Positions 25,267-36,865 of a DNA stretch of 64,000 bases are shown here, one piece after another; position 1 is the stretch's first letter; each line of letters begins with the position of its first letter. Source of the DNA: Lineus longissimus. Lineage: Eukaryota > Nemertea > Pilidiophora > Heteronemertea > Lineidae. A program made the position numbers and the translations under genes. The stretch covers positions 15,595,998 to 15,659,997 of the forward strand of contig NC_088314.1 of assembly GCF_910592395.1 (NCBI RefSeq). Direction: 5' to 3'. Below the pieces are notes generated by a model, which was not told the DNA's origin, did not search any database, and saw only the letters and a program-made list of their open reading frames with translations.

Positions 25267-25341
25267 ACTTGAGATGGAATTCATCAGCTGTATTTTCATA
25301 ACATTTCAACGACATATATTTATCACTATCTATGTATTCTT

Positions 25342-26800
25342 TTGCCGATTTTCAAAAATTCATGTAGGAAAACCGGTGTTTTTGCACGTGAGTTTTTTGG
25401 CTCTGAAATGCTCGGAAAACGCATTCTCCGGGCATGTAGCCAAAAAAATGTTTTTTATCCGGATTATGACTACAATGCCGAAAAATGCTGTGTTATAGTT
25501 CTAGGGGAAACCGCTGCGCAATGGAAGCGAACAAAAAATGAAAGGAAATGGGCGCTAGGTAACCAGTCGGTCAATGAAAAATCCTCTCATGTTCGCCTCG
25601 GGATACTAGTTGATAAATACTTAAAGTCTACGCAGCGAACTATTGAAGCTGCTCAGAAATTGAAGAATACGCTCATGAGCAAAATTGGGCCAAACCAGCA
25701 GCCAAGTGGTTTCAGCCCAATAATAAGCCACAACTTGTACAGAACGATTTGCCTTCCCAGAGCTCTTTATGGAGCTGAAATTTGGTGTCAGGAAATTGTT
25801 CTCTCAGAGCTGTTAATTCTAGAAAGAGCCCACTGTTACTGTCTTAAAAGGATGCAAGGATTTAATCGGCTAACGAGCACAACCGTGTGCCAAACAATGA
25901 TAGGCAGTCCTACGCTACAGTGTTACTTGGACAGAAGGTGTTTGCAATTTTTCAGGCAACTTGCAAAAATGTCTGAAAATTCCCTTCCTTTGAAAGTTCT
26001 AAAATGCCGATATGCCAATATGGTCGAACGTGCGGGTAAAGACAGTAATAAAAGTTTAGGCTATGTTCCAAACTTCGTAAAGCTTATGGACAAATATAAT
26101 TGCCGTGAATATCTGACCGATTACTTTGAATCGGATACATGTAGCTTTCCAGATAAAGGAATCTGGAAAATTATAGTGAACGAAGCAACATTACTGTTTG
26201 AAAATAAACGATTTGTGTTAGACTGCCAAGAAAATGGCCATCAGAGAATACTGAACATTGAAAAGTCTCTAGACTTTCCGTCTATGCTCTGGATTTGTGC
26301 AAAGAACGATCCGAACTTAGCATCAAATTATGCCTTTCTGACAAAGTTGTGTACACTGCGTGTCGAACCAACCGAAAAATCCTGCGAACAATGTAACAGC
26401 GTCTACAGGGACCCTCAAGTTCACTTTTTTTGTCAATGCACTGCCTTTAGCAGTAACAGGGACCGGTTTTGGGACAGCATTGGGCAAAAATGCGACGTTA
26501 ATGTTAGTAGCGAACTGTGGAATATGATGGACAGTGATTTGGTGGTCGAAACATTGCTGGGGAGGCAAACAGATAGCCTCGATTTTGACGAAATGTCACA
26601 AGTTTAGGGTGTTACTGCCGCCACCTGGCGGCCGTGAGGAAATGTTTAAGGCGAAATAGTTCAGAGACACCTTTACTTTAATTTCTTGATTTGTCTCGTG
26701 CAATTTTGTTTTGTTGCTTGTTGTAAATAACTATACATAACTGTTGTTCTGTAATCTTCTAACAAGGAGGAAATAAAGAAATATATATATATATCAGTCA
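25342..26800 (+). mobile_element. 5'-truncated LINE (non-LTR retrotransposon), C-terminal part of ORF2
   Basis: The frame 25342-26607 (421 codons) aligns in style with the region after the reverse-transcriptase palm of Jockey/CR1-like elements: HVRLGILVDKY, then LPRALYGAEIW, ELLILERAHCYCLKRMQGF and a C-terminal CCHC-like knuckle CEQCNSVYRDPQVHFFCQC. The catalytic palm is absent, so it is 5'-truncated; the first 20-40 codons may not belong to it. The 3' end has AATAAA followed by a short (TA) tract near 26782-26796. It lies immediately beyond the stop codon of gene 1, in opposite orientation. A related, broken copy is at 29158-29750. The frame is intact, suggesting a recent insertion, but it cannot be autonomous. 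Confidence 0.8.
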
Positions 26801-26833
26801 TCAGAGCGAAAGATAACTGAGTATGGTGATATC

Positions 26834-27778
26834 TTAGAAGTAGTAGAGATGGACACGTTTTTTTTCCACAATCGGTTCCACAAATTGACCCTCTTTGGTA
26901 AGGTGGAGCTGACGACAGCGTTCAATGCACCTGAGGACGAAAGGATGACAATCTTTCTTTAAAAATCGACCACTTCCATTGCTCTTTTGATAAACATACA
27001 CGTATATTACTCGGAAAGAATGAGCTAAGCAAACCAATATAGACCCTTTATAGTAGTGAACTGAATTGACAAGCGCCCGAGAGCTAAGCTTCGGTAACTT
27101 ATCCTCATACATTTTAATTGACTTGCTACCTTTGTCGAATTGTAGCATATGAACCCTAAGATATGTTCCATGCCTTATACGCACTTCATCACATAAAAGT
27201 AGACATTTTTCCACCACATCACTGAGGCTTAATCTAACAGGATTGTGTATCTGCAATTGGATGTACCCATTTTTCAAGCGTATAAAGTTATCTGTAATTT
27301 GCTGTTGATATAGCTTTATAAGGTAGTGTTTCCGGTGCATGCAATGCACTAGAACAAATCTTTCCATCATACTTATTCTCATTATTTTCCCTGAAGTAAT
27401 GGTTGGTTTTGATTCTTTTCGTGATGACCAGAATTCGTCAGAGTTGGGAAATTCTAGAGTACGTCCGGAACCTCCCTTAAGAATATCGGTCACGTGAATT
27501 CTATGCTTTCGCCCGAGAAGGAATATGATATACTGCTTATATTCACCAAGCACGCTAATACAATAGGGTAGATGGACCACTTTTTGAACACATTCGAATT
27601 GCCCATTCTTCGGGTCAGCTTTGAATATAAAGCATAACTTTTTATATACACCGGCTTTACATCGAATTGGGGCTGCCAGGTAATTGTTATATGTCAACAG
27701 TTTTCGACTACTTCCATGAAAGGCACTCTCATATGCGTAGCAGTGCCTATATTTGAGCATCTTAACTGGACGAGATTC
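26834..27778 (-). CDS. gene 1, exon 2 (terminal): beta-rich region of a secreted protein family
   Basis: Unrecognised family. The open frame encodes about 314 residues and ends in a conserved LYYF then TAA. I place its start at a splice acceptor, not at the first Met. On the minus strand a T-rich tract ending TTTTTTAG precedes the codon GAA at 27778, and the same acceptor with the same phase-0 codon GAA occurs in genes 2 and 3. The exon begins ESRPVK, then RHCYAYE. The rest alternates short hydrophobic strands and turns (for example YIIFLLG, FVLVHCM, ILVCLAH, VIYVYVYQK), which suggests a beta-propeller-like or other all-beta fold; that is inference. There is one NGS glycosylation sequon. It joins exon 1 at 30536-30862 across a 2.76 kb intron. 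By hand count the last 175 residues share about 83 percent identity with gene 2. The 3' flank is interrupted by a LINE insertion just downstream of the stop. Confidence 0.8.
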   Translation of the reverse strand, partial: ESRPVKMLKYRHCYAYESAFHGSSRKLLTYNNYLAAPIRCKAGVYKKLCFIFKADPKNGQFECVQKVVHLPYCISVLGEYKQYIIFLLGRKHRIHVTDILKGGSGRTLEFPNSDEFWSSRKESKPTITSGKIMRISMMERFVLVHCMHRKHYLIKLYQQQITDNFIRLKNGYIQLQIHNPVRLSLSDVVEKCLLLCDEVRIRHGTYLRVHMLQFDKGSKSIKMYEDKLPKLSSRALVNSVHYYKGSILVCLAHSFRVIYVYVYQKSNGSGRFLKKDCHPFVLRCIERCRQLHLTKEGQFVEPIVEKKRVHLYYF

Positions 27779-28257
27779 CTAAAAAAGCAAACGTTCAATT
27801 TGTGTGGCGCACTGAGTCGTAGAACATATTCGGTATTTTCTTTTCTTGTAGATAATCCTCGCCAATCTACAACTAAGGCTGGGAGCACAAGAAATAAATG
27901 TCCGCGAGATCATGTCACACAGTCATGTCTTTAAAATCCTGCATTAATCGACAAAAACGAACGGTTTGTTTTGTAAGCATAAGTAGAATGGTAGAAGGTT
28001 TTTTTGCTTGCATTTGTCCCTCATAATCATCTTAGAGAACGTTATTGACAAAACAGGCTCTTTCAAGCAGAGCATTTCTTATTGAGCTATATGATGATTC
28101 CAATAATGCTACCTATATACAACCCAGAAATCGAGAATTTCAATAGTATTGTTGGCCTCAAAAATTTATCTCCAGGGTATTCAAGTGTGACGAACAGCGA
28201 ATCTAATTTATTTCTATTGGTCAAAATGATGACTTAGACGCGGTCTTTCCGAACTGT

Positions 28258-28440
28258 AAAGTTTAGCTCACTCAGTAGCACTGCTGGCATGGCATGTTAT
28301 TTTGCAGAGTACATCCTGGATGAGTTAGACGCGGACTTTCCGAACTGTCAAGTTAGCTCACTCAGTAGCACTGCTGGCATGGCATGTTATTTTGCAGAGT
28401 ACATCGTGGGTTCGACTCCATTTGGAATCCTTTTTTCAAT
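28258..28440 (+). repeat. tRNA-derived SINE with a duplicated A-box segment
   Basis: TTAGCTCACTCAGTAG fits a pol III A box and GGGTTCGACTCC fits a B box. A 70-80 base unit (TTAGACGCGG...GAGTACATC) is tandemly repeated, so the A box occurs twice and the B box once. A T-rich tail follows (28428-28460). It lies in the interval between the exons of gene 1. Confidence 0.65.
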
Positions 28441-29157
28441 TAATTTTTTTCGCATATTATTATTTTACCTATTTTTACTTTAAATTGTTCAAGTCTTTTG
28501 CTATGATTTTGAAAATGGAAATGTTAACCAACTGGAGCTTGTCCGTATAAACGTGGATTTGGGGTTTTTCAAATAGATTTCCGGGAAATTTCCGAAACAG
28601 ATCAATGAAGTGGAGAAAAAAGCTCTACTTTGTTAATTATATGCATAATTATAATTTTTTAATTATTGGTGGTTATACGGACATGCGCTAGGAATGCCTG
28701 CGTCCTTTCCAACGGAGTCTGCTTCGATGCGACATAGCATGTTGAAATAAAATTGCTCAAGGTGATTTTTTTACCCTCCAAACAAGTCATTCTGGGTAAT
28801 CCAGAAATAGGATCCAGTTATCAAGGGGAAAGTTCACTTAGATGCTTCATACATAACGTACCATAATTTAGTTTTGAATCAATGTTACCGTTGAATTAGC
28901 ACGAGTTGAAGTTCGGCAGTTTTGCGCCCCGCATGGGTATACTTCGACCTTAATGCACGGATATTCTAAAGCTGCAAGCCAGATGAGTTAAAAATAGTCA
29001 AATGATTTATCAATTTTGAAAGTTCTGTTAAGTCAATTTTTTCTACAGTCTTCTGTGAAAGCAATGTTCTCGTGATTGGGAATGGATAACTTAATCAATG
29101 ATTTAAGCGCCTGGCCAGGCGGCAATCCACCGACAGATAAACAAAATGTTCCACTGC

Positions 29158-29750
29158 TTAAATGAAACTTTCAAGAGTGTGACAGATACCATATCTATCT
29201 AATGTAGCGCATAAGTAAGGAATGAAACCAAGTTGAGCATTGTTTTCCCCTTGACACAGTGAGTTATAGCGAAATGCAAATGCTTTGAGCGGCAGTGATT
29301 GCTCGGACATTGTAGAGAATTGTTTGAAGAATAGAATACATTTTTCGTCCAAGAGTCCTCTCATGCTGCATTGTCCTATCATAGATTGCGTTATCACAGT
29401 TCTGGTGTGTCTGCTGAAGCCCTGCATACTTGTTAAACAGAAGCGATGGGCTCGTTCGAGAATTAGACGGTTCGAATCGGTAGGCTCTGACCAAAGTTCA
29501 CATCCATAAAGTGCTCTAGGAATGCAAACTAGACGATAAAGTTTTAAGCCGCAAATCGGGTTGAAACGAGTTGGCTTGGATACCTGGCTCTAAGATTGAC
29601 ATGAGCGTGCCTTTCAGCTTTTGAGAGGCAGATATTGCAATGTTGGTCGCTTTCGGATACTTATTCAGTGTTATTCCCAGGTGCACACTGGACGTGCTCT
29701 CAGTGATAAACTTAGGTCCCAGCTTCCACGTACGAAGTTGTTTCAATCGG
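29158..29750 (-). pseudogene. LINE ORF2 fragment, frameshifted, in the intron of gene 1
   Basis: On the minus strand 29516-29746 encodes SVHLGITLNKYPKAT and SQKLKGTLMSILEPG. After a frame change, 29158-29427 encodes MQGFSRHTRTVITQSMIG and MSEQSLPLKAFAFRYNSL. The order and motifs match the LINE at 25342-26607 (HVRLGILVDKY, KLKNTLMSKIGP, MQGFNRLTSTTVCQTMIG, MSENSLPLKV). At protein level the two are clearly different subfamilies. Same strand as gene 1, within its intron. Confidence 0.75.
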
Positions 29751-30080
29751 GCCTATTGTTGCAGGGATTCGTCAAAAACTAGTATTGCACATCATGGTGA
29801 TAGTCATATCTGCATTTTATCGAATACAGTACTATTGTTGGAAATAATCAACAAACTGTGAAATAGAACCCATCAGTCACAGACCTTTTTTGCAAATGCT
29901 TCAACTTTGTCTCTCTTTTCGACGAGAAATGAATTGCTTCTTTTTCTGAATAATTGCTACGTTTGCTGTTTGCAGATTTGCGTTCGTTGACCAAGTTAGG
30001 CCTACTCCATTTGCAGTATAAGCATGTGTCATCTGCTTCTGTTGCTCACTCAGATTCTAAAGGTGCAACAATCGAATTTT

Positions 30081-30527
30081 GTGGATATCGGTACACTCCA
30101 TCATGGGACCGATTTTTCGACCTCGCTTGTCCTGTGGATATCGGTACACTCTATCTTTGGACAGATTTTCCGACCTCGCCAGGCCTTTGGATATCGATAC
30201 ACTCTATCATATGACAGATTTACATACCATGCCAGTCTTGTGGGTATCGGTATACTCTATCATAGAACAGATTTACCTATCACGCCAGCCTTGTGGATAT
30301 CGGTACACTGCTGATGTATCATAGGATAGACTTTCCGACCTCGCCAATCCTGTAGATATCGGTACACTCTATCACATGACAGATTTTCCAACCTCTCCAG
30401 GCCTTTGTAATTCGGAACACTACATTATAGGACAGATTGACCTACCACGCCAGCTTTGTGGATATTGGTACACTGTTGATTTATCAGAGGACCGACTTAC
30501 CTACCACACCAGCCCTGTGGATAGCCC
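30081..30527. repeat. 53-bp minisatellite at the 5' end of the gene 1 intron (8-9 units)
   Basis: Imperfect tandem units of about 53 bases, each starting near GTGGATATCGGTACACTCTA on the plus strand. Starts are near 30082, 30135, 30188, 30239, 30293, 30352, 30406, 30459 and a last partial at 30517. The unit is not a multiple of three, so open frames that cross the array in all three plus frames are artefacts. In gene orientation it follows the exon 1 donor within about ten bases. Gene 2 has about three units and gene 3 at most one. Confidence 0.85.
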
Positions 30528-30535
30528 AAACGTAC

Positions 30536-30862
30536 CTTCTCCATGTAACGTTGGTACATTCTGTACTGTCCTCCACGCGACACTTTTCCATAGGAAAAAC
30601 ATTTGGACTCCGCCGGCCTATAATTAGAGCTACACTGGCAGGTTTTGCTTCGTTTCCCGAAATTGTACTCTACTAAGGTGAGGTCAAGTGCTATCAGGCA
30701 ACTTTTGGCGCATTCTAGGAGCGATCTATCCTGATCTCGCTGAGCAAAATCAGGAAATGGGATCTTATTTTGCCCGACTAGAATAAATTTGAAGTTGGTA
30801 GCTTTCGCCAGCGTTGTAATTAACAGAGCAATTAAGAACACATAATTTTGCAAGTTGTCCAT
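30536..30862 (-). CDS. gene 1, exon 1: signal peptide plus PAN-like cysteine domain
   Basis: Encodes 109 residues. The start MDNLQNY is followed by a hydrophobic core (VFLIALLITTLA) and a likely signal-peptidase site after AKA, so the product is probably secreted. The mature part carries RSLLECAKSCL, then YNFGKRSKTCQCSS and ESKCFSYGK. A helix with CxxxC followed by YN...CxC recalls PAN/apple domains, but the usual cysteine before the YN segment is missing, so this is only a resemblance. The exon ends in YMEK at a donor reading AAG|GTACGT, phase 0. Reading through the donor gives only 12 more codons before a stop. Genes 2 and 3 have donors at the same place. A minisatellite lies a few bases inside the intron. 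The 5' flank is shared with gene 2 for about 3 kb. Confidence 0.8.
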
Positions 30863-30960
30863 ATTAAAAGAATACTTCTGTGACCAGGCCTCAGGTCTTT
30901 TTTACGCATTCGTGGTGAAAATTCTATTCAGCATCGTATACGATGATTATACATGAATAA
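30863..30960 (-). promoter_or_regulatory. conserved proximal upstream region of gene 1 with TATA-like element
   Basis: On the minus strand the bases just before the start codon match those of gene 2 closely. A TATA-like GTATAATCATCG (about 30940-30952) lies roughly 80-90 bases upstream of the ATG, at the same spacing as GTATAATTATCG in gene 2. Both are followed by a shared segment reading AAAAAAGACCTGAGG. Recent duplication alone could explain the match, so promoter function is inference. Confidence 0.35.
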
Positions 30961-31169
30961 TGTCAACAATATTCCTGAAAAATTCGCAGTGAAAATCTTA
31001 ACTCAAACAAAGTGTTTTCTGAATTGTTTACGAAGTTGTATGGGCCCGTCTTTAACTTGTATCTGGATTTTAGACTATAGATGGCATACTCTCCGACATG
31101 ATCTTGTCATTTTGGTTGAAGTCTCTTACACTAGCACTGCCTTGGCCATGATGTCCCTGGTGAAATTAG

Positions 31170-31291
31170 AATGGTCATAGCGATGGCGCACATGCAGAAG
31201 CTAACATACTCTTTGACCTGCTTCACCGCGATGACAACTACATGAAATACAATACTGGGACCGACTCGTACCGCCTGGCTTGTCAGCTAAA
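31170..31291 (+). other. exon-like segment in flank block A (122 bases)
   Basis: Bounded by AAATTAG and by AA|GTGAGT. The frame is open and includes NILFDLLHRDDNYMK and TGTDSYRLACQL. Copy B (50619-50740) has the same length, borders and frame. I count six amino-acid and four silent differences, clustered in the first third. The protein family is not recognised. Whether it is a real exon of a plus-strand gene divergent from the main family or only duplicated sequence cannot be decided here. Confidence 0.4.
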
Positions 31292-31616
31292 GTGAGTTGA
31301 TATCAATTATTTTTGATTTCGAATAAAAAAACTGATTGAATTCAGTTGCGTAGGCCTATGTCATTCAAAAGTCTTGTTTAACTAGCAAAGCGTATTTTGA
31401 AAACGGTATAGATCTATCGAAACACGTAAGTGTATGATACATTATTTTATCAGTATGCTTTCATGATTTAGTTTCCCTAAAATCTTTTCATTTTTTTCAA
31501 TTTTCTTTTTCTGATCCTCAATAAATGTACACCAAAACTATTGCCAACAAGTCAATATGGCCTATAAAGTTATTATTACATCACGATATCATCATATTCC
31601 CATTCTATTGCATTCT

Positions 31617-31712
31617 GCTAAATGAAAGAGATAAGATAAGGTGTAAACCACTGGAATGTCCTTATCAGTTACTGACAACATCAGGGATGTGTCAGACAGT
31701 ATCAAACAGACA
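31617..31712. repeat. 95-bp dispersed segment, copy 2 (insertion in block A)
   Basis: It runs from GCTAAATGAAAGAG to AAACAGACA. The paralogous block B reads straight through at 51120-51135 without it, so this is an insertion in block A, or a deletion in block B. No terminal inverted repeats or poly-A tail. Confidence 0.75.
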
Positions 31713-34700
31713 GTGTGTTATAAACTGACTACGATGACCTGCACTGCAACAATATCCACTCTGATGTTGCAGCCATATATCCATTCTCTAAAGCAGCGAT
31801 AATATACTATACACGCATATTATATCTGCCAGTAATGGTTTCCATTGCACGTGTATTCAATGTATGATGTACGCGGAAAGATTGCTTGAACAAAATGGCG
31901 CAAACATGGCGATTTGCTGAAGGCTTTCGAGTCTGCTATAATGTACCCCTGTTTGATATTACTGAAGTGAATATCCATTCCCATTTTGAGCCAATTAAAC
32001 ATGTTATAGGCCAAAAACGTATCCTGATCACACAGTTATTTTCTATACGCTACCAAATTAGTGAGTCTTTGCCAAGTTGAAGGTCAAGCTTAGTTCAAGG
32101 TTGTTATTCGGTGAAATTACGGGAAGGTTTGATTTCATGGTTCATATATCAAACTGGAAAGGCGAATGAAGATGATATATTGTCAATTATAAAAATAAAA
32201 ATTGACTGTCATCCTTAATGACTTATTAAGAATGGCTTAGGTATTTAAATTCGTAGGACGCATAACAAATCTCTGTATATATCAGTGATTAACCTTGGTT
32301 TTTTCAAAGTTGCCACACTCGGACAAAAGCTTCGGGATTACAAAATAAAACAAACGAAATGTTCGGAATTAAGCCATGAGAATATATCAGTCTCTATCAG
32401 ATATACATAGAAACGTTATCCGATATACATGATTGGCTGCCATTGATGTGATGCTAATGATATGTCTGTGAGCTAACGTTTTGCAGGATGTTACTCGTAC
32501 TATATATAGGCGTTAGCTTGGTGAATGGCCTTAGAAAATGAACTGCACTTATGTCGGTATTATATGATATTCGCATCCATCTAAACCGCAATAAGATACA
32601 CAAAAACATCAAAATCAGTCATTTGGTGAAAAGGTTCCGATTTCGATATGACAACGTGTAGAAAAATGAATTTCTAGCGCGCTATTTCCAGGATGTATTT
32701 GAAGTATCACAAAGGGAGGTAAGCAGGTAAACAACATCGCAAAAGGAGTAAAAGCAACCAATGCGCCTCCATCAGATCCGTCCTAAATTAGTCACTTGAC
32801 GAACGGGTCAGGCATGCCAGGCACTATAATAAAACACTACCGTTTCATGAATGCACGCCTGCGATTTGAAGCACGAACACGCAAGTTCAACACATCAAGG
32901 AACTGTTGAAGTAATACAGATTTTTACAAGCATATCCGAATGAATCAGCGTGTATTTCGTGGATACAACATTCCCTGCACGTTGAGGTCCTAAAAAAGGG
33001 CCGGCAAAGGACAGGCAAATAACCTCACGTAGGGATATTAATGGTTAAAACTTCTGTATACTTGATTAGACGTATACACACTCAGAGAATTGTTATCATA
33101 CAACGTGATAGCTAACCACTGTTTCGCCTAAAGTCAAACCACAACATGAAAAATGAAAATATCATTTATTGGACAATGATCGATAGCGTGAAATCGATAC
33201 TGATCAATGTGGAAATTTAGTTGTGTGTCTGAATACACTAGAATCTTTAATTTTATAACCTGTAAGATCAAAGATTGCATGAATTTTGGCACATATAATT
33301 TTTGTGTTTTGGTTATGACTTGGAATTCGGTTTTATCATAGACTTCATTTTTGAAGTGTATATACCCGCATTTACAAATTATTTACCCAAAAATGACATA
33401 CACCAATATCCATCAACATATAGTCGAGTCGGCAGTGTCATATTTAACTTTTGTGTTTATGAGAGTGGGGAGGGCGGTAGAACGCCAATTTTCGTCTCAA
33501 AAGGCTCCAGATAGGCATGAAAAACACGTTTTTGACGATGTCTCGGTCAGGGGCCGGCAGTCACTCATCTCTGACGAGTCAGGTTAAGAATCAAGTACCC
33601 TATATGTGTATAGTCTTGGTTGCTGCCTTCGCCAACTTCACGACGTCGGATAGCGTCACGACAACGAAGCCACCTCTAAATCAATAAATCAATATAAGCC
33701 ACCTCGAAATATACGAAGACTGATATTCATGTATGTCCTTATTCTGGACTAATACTTGTTCGAAAACATCTCGAAATGGGTTTTATATGTCTGACTTATC
33801 TTAATAGTTAGCACAAAGTGACAAACATGAGCTTCTGCTGAAAGTGTCAGAAATGTGACAGCATTGCGAGTCAACTCTACGACAATGCTGGGTATAGCAC
33901 ATACCATCTGTCCAGATGCGCGGAATATAGCATTTGTATGTATATTGTGTTAGGTTATCGTATTCTCAAATATCAGCTAATTGTCCAAATTCAACTTGTT
34001 GACCTACATTGTCGTCAATTATTTCCAATTATCTCCAGCTCCAAAAGCAGTGCGCACAGCATCAACACTGATCCTCTCCCAAAACAAGCTGATCATTTTC
34101 ACGACCTCTCAATGTTCGATTCTCGGTGTGACCGATTTTCCAGGCTTTCCAGATAGCACGTAGTTGGCATTTAAAAGCTTTCATGATGCCAGTATCCAGA
34201 GGGGTTCTAGTACGATTCCGATCCCCCCCCCAATTGCCCCAGTAAAAATGCCTGTTTGGAGCTGAACTCTTTCTTTAAAAAAGTGTTTTCTCCTCCGCTT
34301 ATGGCAGCGGAGTGTCCAGTTATTAAATAAACCTAGATTTATTCAAAAAAACCTGGTTTTTTACCTAATAAACTAAGTTTATTTGGAAAAAATATAGGTT
34401 TTTTTAAAACAACCTTGTTTATTAGCTAATAAACCGAGTTTCTTTAATAAAACCAAGTTTTTTTACTTTCTTTCCTAATAAAGTAGGTTTTTTAACAGAA
34501 AGTAACATTTTATGCTAAAAAACCTGGTTTATTACCTAAAAAACTTGGTTTTTTACCACATAATCGTATAAAATGTAAGTTTCTAGACAGAAATGTCCAT
34601 TTATTCAATAAAACAAGGTTTATTACCAAAACAACCTAGTTTATTTAAAAAAACTAAGTTTATTACTAATAAACCTAGTTTTTTTTTAAAAACCTGGTTT

Positions 34701-36651
34701 ATTAGAAAACTTACATTTTTAGCTCAGCTGACAAAGTCAGCGGAGCTAGTAGTATAGCTGTTCAAATGGTGTCCGTCCTGCAATCCATCCATCTAGGGAC
34801 CCATCTGTGGACAAAATTGGACATTTCTGACCGGGAAGGCCTAGCCACTTCGTTGACGGTGCTAAATTAGGAGTTGCCCAAGGTGAACTCAAAAAACGAA
34901 AAATCGGCGCGATCCGACCTGTATTAAGAGAATGAGGTCATTTCGCGTTTAGATTTTTTTTCTCTTTTTACCTCGGTCCACAGAGCAAATATTGTTTTCA
35001 AATGTGGCTGAATATTTTTAAATATTTTTTCATTTTTTACTTTTAATGGAATTAATATAGTTTTCACCGCCAGTTGGCGCTGCAGGCACATTGCCTGAAT
35101 TTTGGCGATTTCAAATTTGGCGGTGGCTTAACTTTTTTGCAAGCAGTGCCGCTGATTGGCCGATCGATAGAAGAGATGCCACCATTTAAAAATGGCGGTA
35201 GTCGCTGCTTCAATGAAGGTGAGTGAACTTTCTCATGTTCAATCGGTTGATACTCTTTTAATCAACATGACCATGTACCTGAAATTTGTTTAGGTACTGA
35301 AAAGAGTCTATATAATTCAGATTTATCAATAGTTTTTTATAATATTCCGGAAATTTTGTGCACAAATCAGCGGAAGTTGGTGCTCGTCTCATGTCATTTT
35401 AGAGCGAAAAATTTGTTTCCGTCGATCTCTACCACTGAAAAATCGCTTGCATAGCTTCGAATTTTTGGGAAAATAAGTATCTGAACTTGGTTTCAAATAG
35501 TCTAGAGAGTTACCTTTGTGGTGATACATATGGTATGTGATAAATATTTGTGGAATTTGTGAAATTCGGTTTTCAAACGTACCGATGATGCAAGCGATCT
35601 CACGTGAATTTTGCAAGTCCTGATATGTCGACCGGGTGTCAAAAATCACTCGCCTAAATTCAATTCAAAGATCGAAAATGACATCTGAACTTAGTTTCAA
35701 ATAGCCTACGCAATTATCATTTCGGTGATATATAATGCATGCATGTAATTATTGATTAATCTACCTAAAACGCGCAATTAAAACGGCGAAAGATCGTGAT
35801 AAACACTCTGGTGGCGGTCGCACTAAATAACGACCGGTAGGGCCCGGCGTGTGGCGGAGAAAAAAAGGTAGCGCCCGGAGGTTGAAACGGGATTTTTATG
35901 CACTTTTAACTGTATATATATGTTTTTTAGATGTATTTCTAACAGTTCTGTAACTTTTATGACCAAGCTTGCACCCAAAGTTGGTAAAATTGATGCTTGT
36001 TTATGGACTGCGCTAGCGACCGGAGAATTCGCCGTCGGCCATTTTGGGACGGTCAACAAATCTCGCCATTTACGTTTGTTTACAATTATTTTGAAAGTCA
36101 CATTAGGCCTATGACATCGTAGTATGAATTCCACTGCAGTTTCCTTACGCAGCAATGCTCATGTTTTTGGTTGGCAATCCTGTACTGTCTGTACACTGCG
36201 CTGTGCAGGCTTAGAGTATAACTCAACAGGCCCTCATGATTCATTTGATGGACACCTTATTTGATAGTACCTCATCATTAAGTCCACTAGATCCTGTTCT
36301 GTTACATGATAGACAATTTTCAAAATGTAGTACACCACTCGCTCACGGCTCACATCATGTGGGCACGGTTGGCTGTTGAGTGTTATGGTTCAGTCTGTGA
36401 GACTAATTCAAAGAGGTTACACTTTTATTTTGAATTGGAAAACAACCCCCAGGACTGACTTTTCACTGAGTGATAAGTGTGCCCTTCGAAGGTTAAGTCT
36501 CTTTCTGGATTTGCTTCCATAGATGCCTTGTTCAGGATATCATCTGACCGATGCCTGATCAAGCACAGACTGTATCCGGTGGTGTACATTTCCCCGTCTA
36601 TGTCACCCTTTTTTATTCAGTCAGTGTTAATTTCTCTTCTCTTTTTTTACA

Positions 36652-36734
36652 GATTAACTGTTGTTGGTTATTGCAAGAGGAGTCGTTGGCACATTTCAAG
36701 TCCAGGAAAGCACTTGCTGTTCCCACATTCAGAG
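36652..36734 (+). other. exon-like segment inside the 34.3-37.6 kb element
   Basis: A T-rich tract ending TTTTTTTACAG precedes it and GTAAGG follows. The 83 bases are open in one frame (INCCWLLQEESLAHFKSRK then ALAVPTFR). A further segment ending at GGCGAG|GTAGAA near 37150 and an ATGGCGGTAG...AAG|GTGAGT near 35192 could be other pieces of a captured gene. No protein recognised. Confidence 0.3.
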
Positions 36735-36783
36735 TAAGGTGTGCTTACTCGTTTTACTGCTTTCCATTCCTGGAGAGCGTTAT

Positions 36784-36865
36784 CAAATATCTGCCGCAAG
36801 GCAACAAATATCTGCCGCAAGGCGCTTCAATATCTGCCGAAAGGCATCAAATATCTGCCGCACCA
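36784..36865. repeat. short tandem repeat, about 20-bp unit, four copies
   Basis: The core AATATCTGCCG(C/A)AAGGC recurs four times. It makes small open frames around it meaningless. Confidence 0.8.

Larger units (their letters stand above)
31000..33900. repeat. segmental duplication, 5' flank block copy A
   Basis: This block, upstream of gene 1, aligns with 50450-53700 upstream of gene 2 through many shared stretches, such as the 122-base exon-like segment, GAACGGGTCAGGCATGCCAG and CTTGGTTGCTGCCTTCGCCA. Smaller related pieces occur at 16.3-16.6, 38.5-39.25 and 57.0-57.6 kb. Copy A has a 95-base insertion at 31617-31712 that copy B lacks. Copy B has a repeat element at 51.2-51.9 kb that copy A lacks. 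No complete gene is visible in it. Confidence 0.8.

Noticed and set aside
29954-30627. Plus-strand frames across the minisatellite with YRYT...DRF-type repeats
   Set aside because: The unit is about 53 bases, not a multiple of three, so the same protein-like words appear in all three frames. It is intron sequence of gene 1.
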